Part shown: positions 36,486 to 48,949 of the stretch, piece by piece
Layout of the letters: each line of letters starts with the position of its first letter
Position numbering within the stretch: the stretch's first letter is position 1
Assembly (NCBI RefSeq): GCF_000003815.2
Contig: NC_049990.1
Location: forward strand, 5,288,626-5,352,625
Direction: 5' to 3'
Source of the DNA: Branchiostoma floridae
Lineage: Eukaryota; Chordata; Leptocardii; Amphioxiformes; Branchiostomatidae
Length of the DNA: 64,000 bases
Translations under genes and position numbers: made by a program
Notes under the pieces: generated by a model
What the model saw: only the letters and a program-made list of their open reading frames with translations
Database searches by the model: none
Told to the model about the DNA's origin: nothing

Positions 36486-39285
36486 ATGGTTTGGGAGGTA
36501 GATACGAATGTGTTGATGTTTTTGAAGGGTTCACGACCGTTGTAACGTTGTGAAAGTTGAAAGAGAGTGTATGGAATTGTAAATACTTGTTTGTGTATGG
36601 CATAATGTGAATAGCAGTCCTGCTCACTTCAATAGGTAGTACTTCTCTGTGCATTTACCGTGGGTGCCTTGCAGGTATGATATCAATGGAATTGCCTAAC
36701 ATGATATCTGATATTAGTAATCTGCGCTGTTGCCACTTATGAAGGTTTGTGATGTTTGTGGTCGTCTGTCTAAGTAGTAGAAGTTGACATATCTCGCTTT
36801 GCGAAGTGCCTCAACACGCAGGTTACAACACTTCCTGAATGTTACAAACGAGTTGTATTCAGGGACGTAAGTGGAGACACTGACTGTACTACTTTTACTC
36901 AGAATAAAAAGAGAATTATCGAAAAGATGATTGTCTGAAGAGTTTTTACAAACGAGCTCCATCTGTACTGCACTATTTGCACGCAGACTACAATTTGGAG
37001 GGGCGAAGTAGTTCTACAAACAGATACAGGTATCTGTAGAGAATGAATTGTATTTGAAGATATAGGTATCGCACTGTATAGATACAGTATCGCACTGTAT
37101 AATCGACGCATGGTACTGAGAAGCGTTCATCAAAATAGTACGCACCGGTTCCAGGTATGAATGCGCGTTGAAACGATGCTCTGCTTCCAAGTTTACGTTT
37201 TTATGCAGAACCGTACAATTACACCCTTCAAGCCCTTCCAAGTAAGCATCCAAATGTTGTATGAAGCTGTTCGTAGAAACTGGTTTCGTCAAAATGATCG
37301 CATTACCTGAGTTTCTTCGTATAGCATTCTGGTTCAAATATACCTTTTCTTTGGGTTACTAAGATGTCATCTCTATCTGACTTACAGTTCTGTATTTCAG
37401 CGAATTTTGTAAAATGGTAGTCTCGGTAAAACAGAGTACTATTGTGGACCTACCTTTCTCAGTATGCAATTTACCTGGTAACATGACCTTCTTAGTATGC
37501 CTAACAAACTTTGACCAGGTAGGTTTCACCATGAGATTCGTTGTATACCGATACAGTTTCTCGGAGACGCTTTCGTTGCGGCGTTCTCAGTAAAGCGTCT
37601 CGCATTCTGCGTGTTATGTTTGGAGCCAACATTCTGTGTAAACGTTTGCCTGGGTGAGCTGATTTCTTTCAAGAGGATTTCCTATCTTTTACTTTCTACC
37701 AGATGTCTTAAGCAGGACACACAAAATGCAAATAACCTACATTTTCCATTTCTAACGTCCTATCACATTAAACCTTTATCTCTGATTGTTATTGGCATCC
37801 ATTACTATACATACTACCACATAAAAAAGGGAGAGGAAGCCGACATTCAAGCACATATAATCGCATTTCTATCACTCTTAAACGTTTTTGTTTTGTTTTC
37901 CTGATCAAAAATATACAACAAAGGTCTTCGTTCATGCCTTCCTTCATTCAGTAGTTAACCAAGGAGGTTTAACATTTGATTGAACATCAGTTGTTTGCAT
38001 TCGGATTCTCAGTAGCTAGGCCGTGTGGTCTGCTTTATCGACTTCCGAGTAAACTAATTGTTAACTAGAAAGGCCGACATTTGCTTAAGAGCAAATACAG
38101 CATATTTCAGCCATACCCCTTCCCACGCAACATTGGACTGTTCCAAATCACCCCTGCGCAAAAATGGAACATCCTCTTAACAGTACATTATCCCCCAAAG
38201 TGGACTGGTATTGTGAATTGATTCCAGGTAAAAACAGAGCTTGCTTCTATTTTTCAGAAAATGACAATAATCACACCTTCCATTCAGAAAATTTTCATCA
38301 TGACTGAAAATTGTTGAATGACTTCATGTAATGTCATTAACAATTTTCAGTACGATAACTAGGTGTAAGTTTAAAAAAGTATTAAGCTCCTTGTGATGTG
38401 GGTACATTCATTATTGCAGTGAACTTTTTTTTATTCAAGTAGGGCATACGATTTAATAATTATCAAGCAGGTGCAGGTACTGTAGGAGCGTTTGTTTTCT
38501 TCAAGCTGTAAAACTGTTAAACTGTTTTACTTTGTATGCAATCAGCCATCGAGCCTATTATTATTTTAGTTTAACAACTTCCTGCCAGACCCGGAAGATA
38601 CGATTGAACCTTGTTCGAGGATTTATTTTCGTCTGTCTGGTCAGTCTGTTCATACCCTCGAGGCTGGCGCTGAGAGTGTTTTATTGGGCTGAAACTCTGG
38701 CAGTTTAAAGTTACTTACAATTTAAATGTTCAAAGTTTATGTCAAACAACAACAGCACTAGGAAATGTGGCCACTATAGACAGGTGGTCACTATAGAGAA
38801 AATGCTGATCTATTGACTAGGAGCCATACGTTACACATGATCATTAATCATATAAACATTGCACAGGTAAGCCAATTGTTTAGATGTACAATTAAGTTCA
38901 AATAATTCTGAACAGAAATATTGATGAGAAAATAATCATTCTCGCCACTGTCTAACTTATAATTACGTATCAAAACTAAACGCAGATTTTCTAACTAACG
39001 CACCTTTCGCCGACTTCATCAAAGGACCGCCGGCTATCAATCAAACACGGCTGTTGATTAGACTTAGAGTTTCAAACAGCCATGTGCTGTGTGCCAGTTG
39101 ACAGCGAACTTCATGCTACGTGATGTTTTACATTGCTTGGACCTTCTTTCCTACAGCGGTGCTTCTACAAAATATTTAGACTGTAACACTGAGTCCCACA
39201 TGTTTTATAGAATAGAATTTGACGCAGAACAGCATTTTTTGCTGGGTATTTTTCTTGAAACATGTTCGTGGGAATATCAGCGAGG
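36486..39285. other. Intergenic desert
   Basis: No exon, RNA gene or well-defined repeat recognised on either strand. Confidence 0.5.
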
Positions 39286-39289
39286 CGGC

Positions 39290-41370
39290 GACGTAGGGAT
39301 ATCAGACCGTCAACAAAAGTCGCACGGCGGCTAACGGCGCATCGAAGATACTAGCGCTATAAATAAGCGCTTCAACTAAGGATGGCAACCCGTACAATAT
39401 TTTTGTATACTGTTGAGCTAAGTAAAGTTTGTTGTTTATGAGGTTTTAGTTGTCTTTGAAGCTTAGACCCGAAATATTTTAAAGTCAAACTGCTGAAGAG
39501 AAGTAAGTGACTGCTACGATTATCGTAGATATGGCCCTAAAAAAACTGATAAAAGAAGCCTTCTCAATAGTCTAAAATGCAAGAGCTTCCGGGGGGGCTT
39601 CGCCAGGGACATTCGGCGGCCCCCGGACCCCTGTCCGACGCTTTGAAAAAATCCTGGCGAGAAGTCTGTACGGCCTGAGTCTTCAAGTTAACGTATTGTG
39701 TGGTCCCGCTTATGAATATTAATTAGCCTTCGCTTTCCTCTTCGCTGATTGGCTGAACCATTAATTGAATTAACTCTTCCTGCCGGCTAGACACAGGTGC
39801 AGATGTCGGCTCTGTGGGGTGAACGTCCGAAAGATCATGGCATGGAGAACGAAAGAAAACCAATTTCCCCTAAAAAAAGTGCTGTAATTAAGCCTTTTAC
39901 AGTACTTTAAGCCAAAAATTTTACTTGGATCATTTTACCAACTATCTTATGCCTATCTATACCAAATGTTACTCATACCAGGGTACAGGGGTGCAAAATA
40001 TACCGTTATAAGACCGTCAACAACAGTCGCACGGAGCTAACAGCGCAGCGAAAATACCATCGCTAGCGTTTCAACTTCGGATAACAAGTTATAAGTACTG
40101 TTGAACTCAGTAACGTTAAAGTTTGTTTTTAGTTGCCTTTGACAGTTTGACCTGAAATAGTGTTACGCTAAACTCCTGAAGAGAAGTTAAGGCCCCGTTC
40201 ATGATGCAAAAAATGAAACGGTTCTATCGGTTACTATCGGTTAGGCCAGCTGAAACGGATAAGTTTTGTCATCATGGACGGTCCGAAACGGATCTGAAGC
40301 GATAGGAAACGGTTTGTTCGGAACCTCCTCGCGAGGTAGTATTGAAACGGTTTCTTCCTTATCCGGAATTGCGAATTTGCATCATGAACGCAAAAGCGGC
40401 GCGATCCGTTTTACATCCGGGCATGTGCGTTCATATTTGGTGGCGCCACGGGGAAAAGTACAATTTTTAATCTGTCATTCGGGTGTTTCGGCCGCGTTTT
40501 CAATCGTAAAATTCGTGTTTATTATCGGGTCGCCTCCTGGTCGACTGAGGAGCCAGCAGTCCTGATATCGCAAGGGGAATGTGTCAGGAGATCCAGTGGA
40601 AATGTCATAGCATGGCATATATCGGGACCACAATGTTTTCACAATTTCAGAGGTATTTCCAAGGTCATAACAGAACCCAGCTTAATTCGAATTCAGTAAG
40701 ACATTGGTTCAATTTCGATCAAAGACCAATAATCTGACACAGAAGTACAAGTTTGGGCAAGATCACAAACAACCTCAGGGGTCAGAGGTCGCATTACCAT
40801 GCATTACCATGCCTTTTCAAGGAACTGAAACGGTTTGCAAGTTTGCATCGTGAACGCAAAATGCAAACCGTTTCCTGTCGTTTGCTGTCGGATTTCCAGA
40901 CCTAACCGATAGAACCATTTCATTTTTTGCACCATGAACGGGGCCTAAGTGACTGCTGCGATTATCATAGATATGCCCCTAAGAACTGATACAATATAAA
41001 GCCTTCTGAATAGTGTAAAATGCGAGAGCCTTAGGCGGGCTTCGCTCCCCCTGGCGGGAACACTGCTATATACGGGATCATGAGGCCCCGCTTATGAATA
41101 TTAATTAGCCTTTGGCCTCCTCTTCGCTGATTGGCTAGGTCTTTGATTCAATCAACTCTCCGGCTGACGCGCACAGGTGTGGCTCTGTGCGGGGTCACGG
41201 AAGGTCACGTCAGGAGGCCAAAAGAAAACAAATTTCCCCTCAGAAAAGTGCCAAAATTAATCATTTTAAAGTTGTTTATGTCAAAAATTTGACTTGAATC
41301 TTGTTACCAAGTATCTAATGCCTATCTGTACCAAATTTTAGGTCATTTAATTGTAATACCAGGGTACAGG
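39290..41370 (+). repeat. Diverged tandem duplication of about 0.7 kb
   Basis: Copy 1 at about 39300-39990 and copy 2 at about 40010-41370 share, in order, AGACCGTCAACAA.AGTCGCACGG, GAAGAGAAGT, GTGACTGCT.CGATTATC, CCGCTTATGAATATTAATTAGCC, CTCTTCGCTGATTGGCT and CCAGGGTACAGG. Copy 2 is lengthened by the transposon at 40191-40945. Confidence 0.75.
40191..40945. mobile_element. TAA-flanked DNA transposon (Harbinger-like), non-autonomous
   Basis: Termini GGCCCCGTTCATGATGCAAA and near-complement TTTTTTGCACCATGAACGGG, ending GGGGCC, 755 bp, flanked by TAA on both sides. Further inverted words (AAACGGTTCTATCGGTTA and complement) continue inward. A TAA/TWA target duplication points to PIF/Harbinger. 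No transposase found. Confidence 0.8.
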
Positions 41371-42020
41371 AGCCAAAAGTGTCCTTTTTTGGTCAAAAAT
41401 TGGCCAAAAATCGCAAAAAATAAGCCTTTTGTTGCACTGTACACCAAAAGTGTTATTGAATTTATATGAAGGTATTATCAAGGCACATCTGTGTCAAATT
41501 TCAGCTCATTCGGTTGCAATACCAAGGTACAGGAGCCAAAAGTGTCCTTTTTTGGTCAAAAATTGGTAAAAAAAATCGCAAAAATAAGCATTTTGTTGTA
41601 CTGTACACCAAAAGTGTTATTGAATTTATATGGGGGCATTATCAAGGCACATCTCTGTCAAATTTCAGCTCATTTGGTTGTAATACCAGGGTACAGGGGC
41701 CAAAAGTGTCCTTTTTTGGTCAAAAATTGGTCAAAAAATCGCAAAAATAAGCATTTTGTTGTACTGTACACCAAAAGTGTTATCGAATTTATATGGGGGC
41801 ATTATCAAGGCACATCTCTGTCAAATTTCAGCTCATTTGGTTGTAATATTAGGGTACAGGGGCCAAAATATACAGTTTTGGTCTAAAATTGACCAAAAAA
41901 ATCTCAATAAAATCATTTTAGAGGCAGATATGAAAAAAACTGAGAAAAAAGCATCAAGGTATTGGCCCATTCTACCCCTGTGCCAAATTTCAGGTCATTA
42001 GGTCCAGGAACGGCGGAGAT
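41340..42020 (+). repeat. 162-165 bp minisatellite
   Basis: About four units containing ACAGGGGCCAAAAGTGTCCT, TTTTTGGTCAAAAATTGG, TGTACACCAAAAGTGTTATT and TCAAATTTCAGCTCATTTGG; the GTCCTTTTTT word falls at 41381, 41543 and 41708. Single partial units also end each copy of the 39.3-41.4 kb duplication. Period is a multiple of three, so a frame stays open, but no initiation or domain supports a gene. Confidence 0.85.
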
Positions 42021-43740
42021 GAATCACTTTGAAGATTTGACAGGAGAAAGAAGAAAGAAACATTACGAATACAATATATTTCACCATACTATGTATGGCT
42101 GAAATATAATAATTGGCACACAATACGTTTACTGTGTGCCCACTGTTCATACGCAACAACTGCAATCAATAGAGAACACAGAAACCTTAAAGCTACACAC
42201 CTGGTGATTGGATTATAGCATCGACACTGATCAAACAATGGAACAAACTGAGAAGGGTCACGAGCGGTCATGTTGATACGATTTTTTTCGTTCCTCTTTT
42301 TTTCAGTCAGCTTTTTGTGCAGCTTTTCCGTTTTATTTCAGACAAGGTTGTATTCATTGCCCTATATTTCCGATACATCCAAGTTCGTGCGTCATAAAAC
42401 GTATATCCTTGTCGCGTCTTGAAGGAAAAGAAACCTGTTAAAAATTGACTTATTGCACGAAAGGCCAAGTTGTGGCGACCAACACTACGTAGTGCAACCT
42501 GATCAGCTGACTTAGCTATTGTTAGCCTTATCTCCAAGCAGATGTTACGATGGGAAAAATCGTTACTGCCAGTCAAGATAGTGCCTTACGTTTGTTCTTG
42601 GCTCTGCCTTGGCCGCCAGTTACGATTTTTTGCAAACTGATCATCTGCTGAAGATTAGTCAATCTCACACCTTTCAGTTAGATCTAGAAGCACAACACTC
42701 TCTAATTTAGTTACTACTACGCCATAAGCATACAAGAAGCATTACTACAGACCAGAAGAGTTTAAAAGTACTAACCAAGGAGGTCAAACTCCTTGTACTA
42801 ACACAGCCCCAACTCGACGGCAACAAATACCTACCACGACAAAAGACGTCCGTCCTTTTTTTAACTGACGACATTCCACATAACAGAGAAGCAGTTATAA
42901 TGTCATGATATCTATAGCGCTACAGAAGCCAGAAGTCTAAGCCACATCTATCATCATACTAGGTTTATTCTTTTATTATTAATTTCTGTAGCATATCTAA
43001 TAACAAAACTTCACTATCTCAACCGGTAGTCATTAATTTGTAAAGCATCTTCCTCATACTTTCCTTATTACATACCATTACAAGTTTCACTCGTGTGATT
43101 TTGATCTAATCACACTCGACTTGTTCCTTTGTCGTTTAAGCGTAAACGGCAACTTAAATCCATAAATTATACCTTACAGACCAGTACCTCAGCGACTCAA
43201 CAGTAAGTCATTGTACAGGTATTCTCCTCAAAGTGGGGCGTGTCGTACGTAATTTCCTTAGTATACAGCATGACGAGTTTCGCCAATCCGTGATATTATC
43301 TACTTAACCTATGACTCCACCTTGTTTTCTATTCGATGGTGACCTTTGTAATTGTGGTCCCGTGCGTACTACGTCATCAAAAGGGGAATCCCCTGACGTA
43401 AGCCAAGTGTGATGTATTCCCTTATAAGGTAATGGTAAAGGTGTTATGCAAATGGTCTTAAAGTTCATACTTGTAATGGTACTATTTCTGAACTTCTTGC
43501 AAGACGTACACGTAATCCGGATGTCCGGTAAGTGATTGCAATTGAAGCAATGACTGAGAAGATATTTAAGGTAAAACGACGTCAAGGTACTAGTATGTCA
43601 AGTTACACTTTCATACGCATCATTGACAAGTGCATAACAAGATTTCATAATTCGCTTAGATCCGGAAACCTTGTGACCCAAGAGACTATGTAGTAAAGAC
43701 AAGGGAAACAAAAGGAAAGGCAGCACTGTAAAATAATCTT
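42021..43740. other. Non-coding interval downstream of the laforin-like gene
   Basis: No gene recognised. Near 42525-42560 a lone TTATCTCCAAGCAGATGTTA resembles one end of the 21.2-kb MITE. Confidence 0.5.
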
Positions 43741-43741
43741 G

Positions 43742-43747
43742 TTTATT
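43742..43747 (-). promoter_or_regulatory. Candidate polyadenylation signal of the laforin-like gene
   Basis: AATAAA on the minus strand about 300 nt past the stop codon, in an AT-rich setting. It gives a reasonable 3' UTR length. Confidence 0.5.
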
Positions 43748-44042
43748 TTTCAACACGCTAAACTAATGGCTACGTAAGATAAAGGTGCTACTAAGACTTA
43801 TCAGACAATATCAGACAAATATCAAAATTGATCGCAAGCTTACGACAACTGAGTCAAGACCGTGATTCAAGCAGTGTTGTTGGACAATTACCATTATGAT
43901 ATTAGTTTTGTAACGTACTTTCATTAGGTGCCAAATAGACAAACTGACACGAGATTTTAAAGCATTTTAAACTATACATCATTTTAAAGTAATAAACGTC
44001 TTCAGTAACAATGATTCCACTATTACGTTGGACTTGAAACCC

Positions 44043-47000
44043 TTACTCTAGCTCTACGTCTTTCTCCTCTTCCGATGGAAAATCCACCGTTCTACGGAGA
44101 ACTATCTTAGTTTTAGCCACGAAATGATCTTCACTAGAATCTTCACCTTCAACAACTTGTCCAACCTCTACCTTCTTATCTTCGCTGGGGTCTTCATCAT
44201 TAACAACCTGTCCAACCTCTACGTTCTGTTCCGTTTGCGGTGCCTGTATGGCGGGTATCTTCGGAGGCGGTTGAGGCTGGTACGAGCGAGGACTCTCCGT
44301 GCATCGCTCCGCTAAAACATCGCTCCCAAACTTATCCTGAAACTCCTTCTCAGCCCGTAGGATGATATCCTGATCCACGTACGCCACAGGACGCTGCGAA
44401 CACACGTGGTACTCCATGACTCTGTAGGGCCAGCCCAGGACGTAGTACAGATAGCCGCAGACGATGAGAACCGATCGGATGATGCCGGCGTTGCAGTAGA
44501 CGTAGACGTGGTGGCCGGTCTTCAGGAGTTCCCACAACTTGTACACGGCGGCAGGGAGGACACCAACCTTGCTCCTAGGATCCCAGTCGTTGGCGGGAAT
44601 CCAGACGTAGGATATGCCGTGGTCTTTGTACAGCTGAGAGAGACTGTCGGGGACGTCTGTACTAGGAACTGAAGAAAAGGAGTAATAAAAACATAGTCTT
44701 AGAGTTGATAAAAAGGGTGTTTTGTATAAGCATGCACATTAAACGGACACTATTAAGAACAAAGTTTCATGCGCACAGTGTATCCGTCGAAAGGCATGTA
44801 TATCATAGGCATCTAACGTATAATGTTTTATTAGTCCAGACTCATCTGTGTTTTATTTTGCCGTTATATTTATTACATATCAAATATCTGAATCTGTTTT
44901 GTAGTTGTGCGGTTGTCTAAGCAGTGCGGTTGTTCCTTTTTTAGTTAGGCCAGGGACTCAAAAGTGGTCCTTTCTTAAGTCTTTGGCTGTATTGTTACTA
45001 CTGTATGTACCCTCTTTATACATATTTAGCCATTGGAATAATTGATAATCTGCATCTGATCCATTTACAGACGTTTTTGAACTGACTACGGACACTATAG
45101 GCTGTTTTATAGATACTCCAGATGTTCTCAAAGCGGCACTATAAGCGTTCAATTCTGTTCGCTCCTTTTATGTAATGTCCAGGCCATTCAACTTTATGTG
45201 TAGCTATGTAATATGATATAGCCAATAAAGTATACGAGGGGGGGGGGGGGGTATTTTATGTTGGTATGGGAGTCACATGGCAAGCACAGATACTCTCCAG
45301 AACAAGTAGCATAGAACTAGGCCAACATGGCGGCCGACATGCATGCATGTTGCCTTAAAAAGACGATACCAGCCATTTCGTCCTTGTCAAAACGAGACAG
45401 GCTATGCTACAGGCGTGAGAAAATGGACGGCAACGCAATCAATTTGTGGAAACAGTCACGGGTTGTCCAAACAGATTCGGAAGATGATGAATTGTCTGCT
45501 ATCTTCTGTTTTGACCAAACCTGGCTATAGACTTTTCAACAGCTTTTGATGTGTATGTACGTCTAACATATGACTGGACCTGTCTATTTTAGGAGCACGT
45601 ACTGAAATGTACGAGTTTTAGTGCCAGTATGATGTGTGAATTGTGAAGTAAAAATATCTATTTACTGTTCAATATGGTTATGTGTGATACATTCAAGGGA
45701 AAGTTTCAGATCGCTCTTTATAATTGGATATATGACTGGGTTATGGGAAATGGGTAAAACTCGTATATAGACATCAATCTAGAATTGACGCTACTTCTTT
45801 TATTATCATTATTGAAACGATTGAGAAACATAACATTGTCATAGAAAGCTCTAGCTGTTAAGGGATTCTGTTTTAACAATGATTATAAAGACTAATTTAA
45901 GGCTTTACCCCGTGCTGTGAACTATAAGCAGTATGCCCTTGAGAAAATGCCAGGACTGTTGATTTGACATTGGGGAGGATTTAGGGGTCAGAGGTCACTA
46001 GCTGACACACTATATCACGCGCTTGATAAAAGCTCATCTTCGTCTGTAATTTGTCAGAACATTGACGAATCTCTAAAGGTGTTGAGTAAACGATGTACAG
46101 CATTACACAAAATCTAACTATCTACCGCGAAAAGCAGAACTTAAGCAAATAGACGTATAAATGTCCAACTTAGTCATAAAATATGGTGTTATATTTGGCA
46201 ATAGGTCTATTAAATGGACATATGTAAGTTATGGCGACAATATGTGAAACTGTTTATCTTGAATAAACAACAGTTTGTAACTTTGAATTGATGTTTTGTT
46301 TCGATCGATACTTTCTGCAACAAAAGCGTATTGTTTGCAAGACTAGCCAAGAGATAGCGAATGATAGCTGCTAATATTAGCGTAACTAATGGAAAACGAA
46401 AATCAAAACTAGCAACGACAACTAAAAATAGATATGATAATTACAGCATTCAGGTTGGGAAGACCTGGATAGAAAAGATAGAGAAAAGTAGTACGCAGGA
46501 AAATTAAAATCTTTTGCTATCGATAAGGGGGAAAAGGTAGATTCGGAGAAAAAGAATTCTACAAGTACAACAGATATGAGTCAGCTTACAGATATGACTT
46601 ATGCGGGACAAAGACGACTTGGGGTGTTCGGCATATAGGGTTATTTAGTCGAAGCTGTAAGCTGAGTTTAAGTAGGATTTTACCATGGCCAGTGTTGACC
46701 AACGGAGACCATGTTTATGATATGAAAAGCATAGGTTTGGGTTAAGTATTAAAATAAACATATTTCTGTCAGTTTCCTGCGACAAGACGCGTTATGTGTA
46801 GTTTGTTTACCTCCAGGACAGCACCCCGCTGAGTCCGCACACACGTCCTCCTCCCTCTGCAGGTTGATGACGGCCGTGACGCCCAGAGCTGTCTTCATCC
46901 CGTGCGTGATGTGTGCGGGGATGCGGGGGCACGACCCCACCCACAGGTTCTCCACCACCTGGAGGATGGATGCACTTTATTGCTCGTATGGCAACAACTA

Positions 47001-47919
47001 CTAAACTAGGTACAGGTACAAAACAACAAAATAGCACCAATAGCATAAAAAGGATTGTCACTGACGAAAATTGGTGGATGCTAGCTGAAACGTCTGACCG
47101 TTCCCAAAACCATATCCAGTTGCTTGAGTAACTGCTTTTTGGCGTATCTCATTACCTGGATGTCTAATCTTCATCGACGCATGATCAATAGGTTTTAAAG
47201 TGATGTATACTGTTATAGATTATTGTATACATTACTATTATTATACTGTTACTTTAGTTTGTTGATTGGTAACGTTGTTTATTTTCTATTATTTCTTTGT
47301 TTATACTATTCTGTGTACGTTACTATGTAGTTACAGTGCACGCCTGGAGAGTAGAGTGCTATAGCACTGAGTGTATTCAACATTGTATAAAGAAAACAGA
47401 AATAAACACATAAATAAATACCATAAATGAATAACTACAGTACAGTAATGTGTGAATGCTCACCTCCGAGTAGTGCATGGTCCTGGAGTCACAGATGGTG
47501 TAGTAGAAGCTCGCCGTGTGTTCTAACGTGTGCGGGTCGCCATCGGGCTCCTTCCACGCCGCCACCGGGGTCAGATACACCCCGTTCCCGACCATGTTCT
47601 TCTCCTCCTCCTCGGGAATCCACCATCTGTTGTGAGCTGGACCGCTCCCCTCCCACTCCCAGGCGTCGCCCCCCTCCCCACCACCAGTGGTGGACCTCCT
47701 CACGAACTTGTACTGGAAGATCGCGGGTTCGATTCCCTTGTAGAGTTCGACGTCGCCGACCCAGAAGGACGCCTCTTCGGTGGTCTCGGGTGGGACCGCA
47801 GGGTGCAGGGGGACGGCTTTCGCCAAATTCCATTGTCCCAGCTCCTTCACTGACCCAACCACGGACACCGTAACGTCCTCATCAACGTAGGTGACCAGCC
47901 CGAAGCGTACTTTCACCAT
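44043..47919 (-). CDS. EPM2A: Laforin-like CBM20 dual-specificity phosphatase
   Basis: Three coding exons: 47919-47464, 46958-46811, 44668-44043, with phases 0 and 1; 409 aa against 331 for human laforin. Residues 1-130 are a CBM20 starch-binding domain (KVRFGLVTYVDEDVTVSVVG, LGQWN, WEGSGPAHNRWW). After TMHYSE follows the phosphatase domain (NLWVGSCPRIPAHITHGMKT, AVINLQREED). The general-acid region reads WIPANDWDP and the loop reads VYVYCNAGIIRS. Laforin dephosphorylates glycogen and recruits malin; its loss causes Lafora disease. The CxxGxxR core is kept, but His before Cys is Tyr and Gly before Arg is Ile. After KFGS comes a C-terminal extension of about 75 residues, acidic, with a doubled VEVGQVV unit, absent from human laforin. 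Family very likely; catalytic competence uncertain. Confidence 0.9.
44669..46810 (-). other. Laforin-like gene intron 2
   Basis: 2.1 kb without recognisable exons. A G-homopolymer of about 13 lies at 45239-45251. Confidence 0.7.
47050..47185. repeat. CAACTGGATATGA repeat in laforin intron 1
   Basis: GTCACTGACGAAAA..GGATGCTAGCTGAAACGTCT, CATATCCAGTTGCTTGAGTA, ATTACCTGGATGTCTAATCT; a one-armed copy, 92 nt from exon 2 of the laforin-like gene. Confidence 0.75.
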
Positions 47920-48653
47920 TGTTCCTTCGTCCTATGAGTGCGTGATTCCGCAATAACTCTGGGTTTCACCAGGAATGACGTGCCGAAAGCAGGTCACGGT
48001 CTTGCAGTTTTGGGAACGGCCCGCTCTCGGTCGAAATATGCACCTACAGAAGTTCAGTGTCACATCCGACCTTTACCACGTATGTCATGACTTCTCTCTA
48101 GATGAGAACAACAAATTGAAATTGAAGCAACCGATCGAAGCTATCGCGTCACAAGCCGTTCGTTCTCCCAGACTCCGTTATTTTTGTACGCAGTCCGCTG
48201 TCATAACGCGAAATATGATACAACATCCTCGGGAATAACAATGTAACAACGTGGGGAGGTCTTCTGCCTATATCGGAATACCACAAGGTTATGCCTTAAG
48301 GACTAAGGGATTTCTCCTCATCCCTTAAGCTTCTTAAGTGTGTTGTAGACGTTAAAGATAAGGACACCGTCAGGGCACGCACCAAACCGATAAATGTTTA
48401 AGAGAGTGGTTTCAGTATCGCGCAAAGACCTTTGCACTATTTATGGGGGTCCGGACCATATCGGACCGCTGTCGGGATGGAATGGGGCCAAACTGCGCAT
48501 ATAAGCGCCAGTGGTAAATACCTAGTCGGGAAGTAAGGTGAGAGAGACACCCTGACGCCTGTCACGTACATGTACTGCCTATAGGGCGGTACCGCTGCGA
48601 AACGTGTTTATGAGCTATTATAACGTTAAACGTCCATTTAAACATCAGCAATG

Positions 48654-48948
48654 GCTAGCCTCCTTCACCGGCGTCTCTGGGAAGCTTGGCAATTTTTTTN
48701 NNNNNNNNNNNNNNNNNNNNNNNNNNNNNNNNNNNNNNNNNNNNNNNNNNNNNNNNNNNNNNNNNNNNNNNNNNNNNNNNNNNNNNNNNNNNNNNNNNNG
48801 CTTTCCGGTGTATATTTCTTTCCCGGCATATATTCCTTTCCCGGCATAATATTCCCGGTTAAAAATCGCGAATCGACCTACCCCCCCCCCCCCAAAAAAA
48901 AAAAAAAAAATTGCCAAGCTTCCCAGAGACGCCGGTAAAGGAGGCTAA
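48654..48948. mobile_element. Hairpin element around the assembly gap, 9-bp target duplication
   Basis: Left arm TAGCCTCCTTCACCGGCGTC to AATTTTTTT, right arm AAATTGCCAAGCTTCCCAGA to GGAGGCTA, complementary, with identical 9-bp flanks AGCAATGGC on each side. Same end pattern (TAGYCTCC) and duplication length as the element at 29778-29934. True length unknown because of the gap. Confidence 0.8.
48700..48799. other. Assembly gap (100 N)
   Basis: Exactly 100 undetermined bases, a conventional placeholder, located inside the loop of a hairpin element, which probably caused the break. Confidence 0.99.
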
Positions 48949-48949
48949 G

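Noticed and set aside
47427-47873. Ser/Arg/Pro-rich plus-strand frames over laforin exon 1
   Set aside because: GC-rich shadow frames of the CBM20 exon on the other strand.
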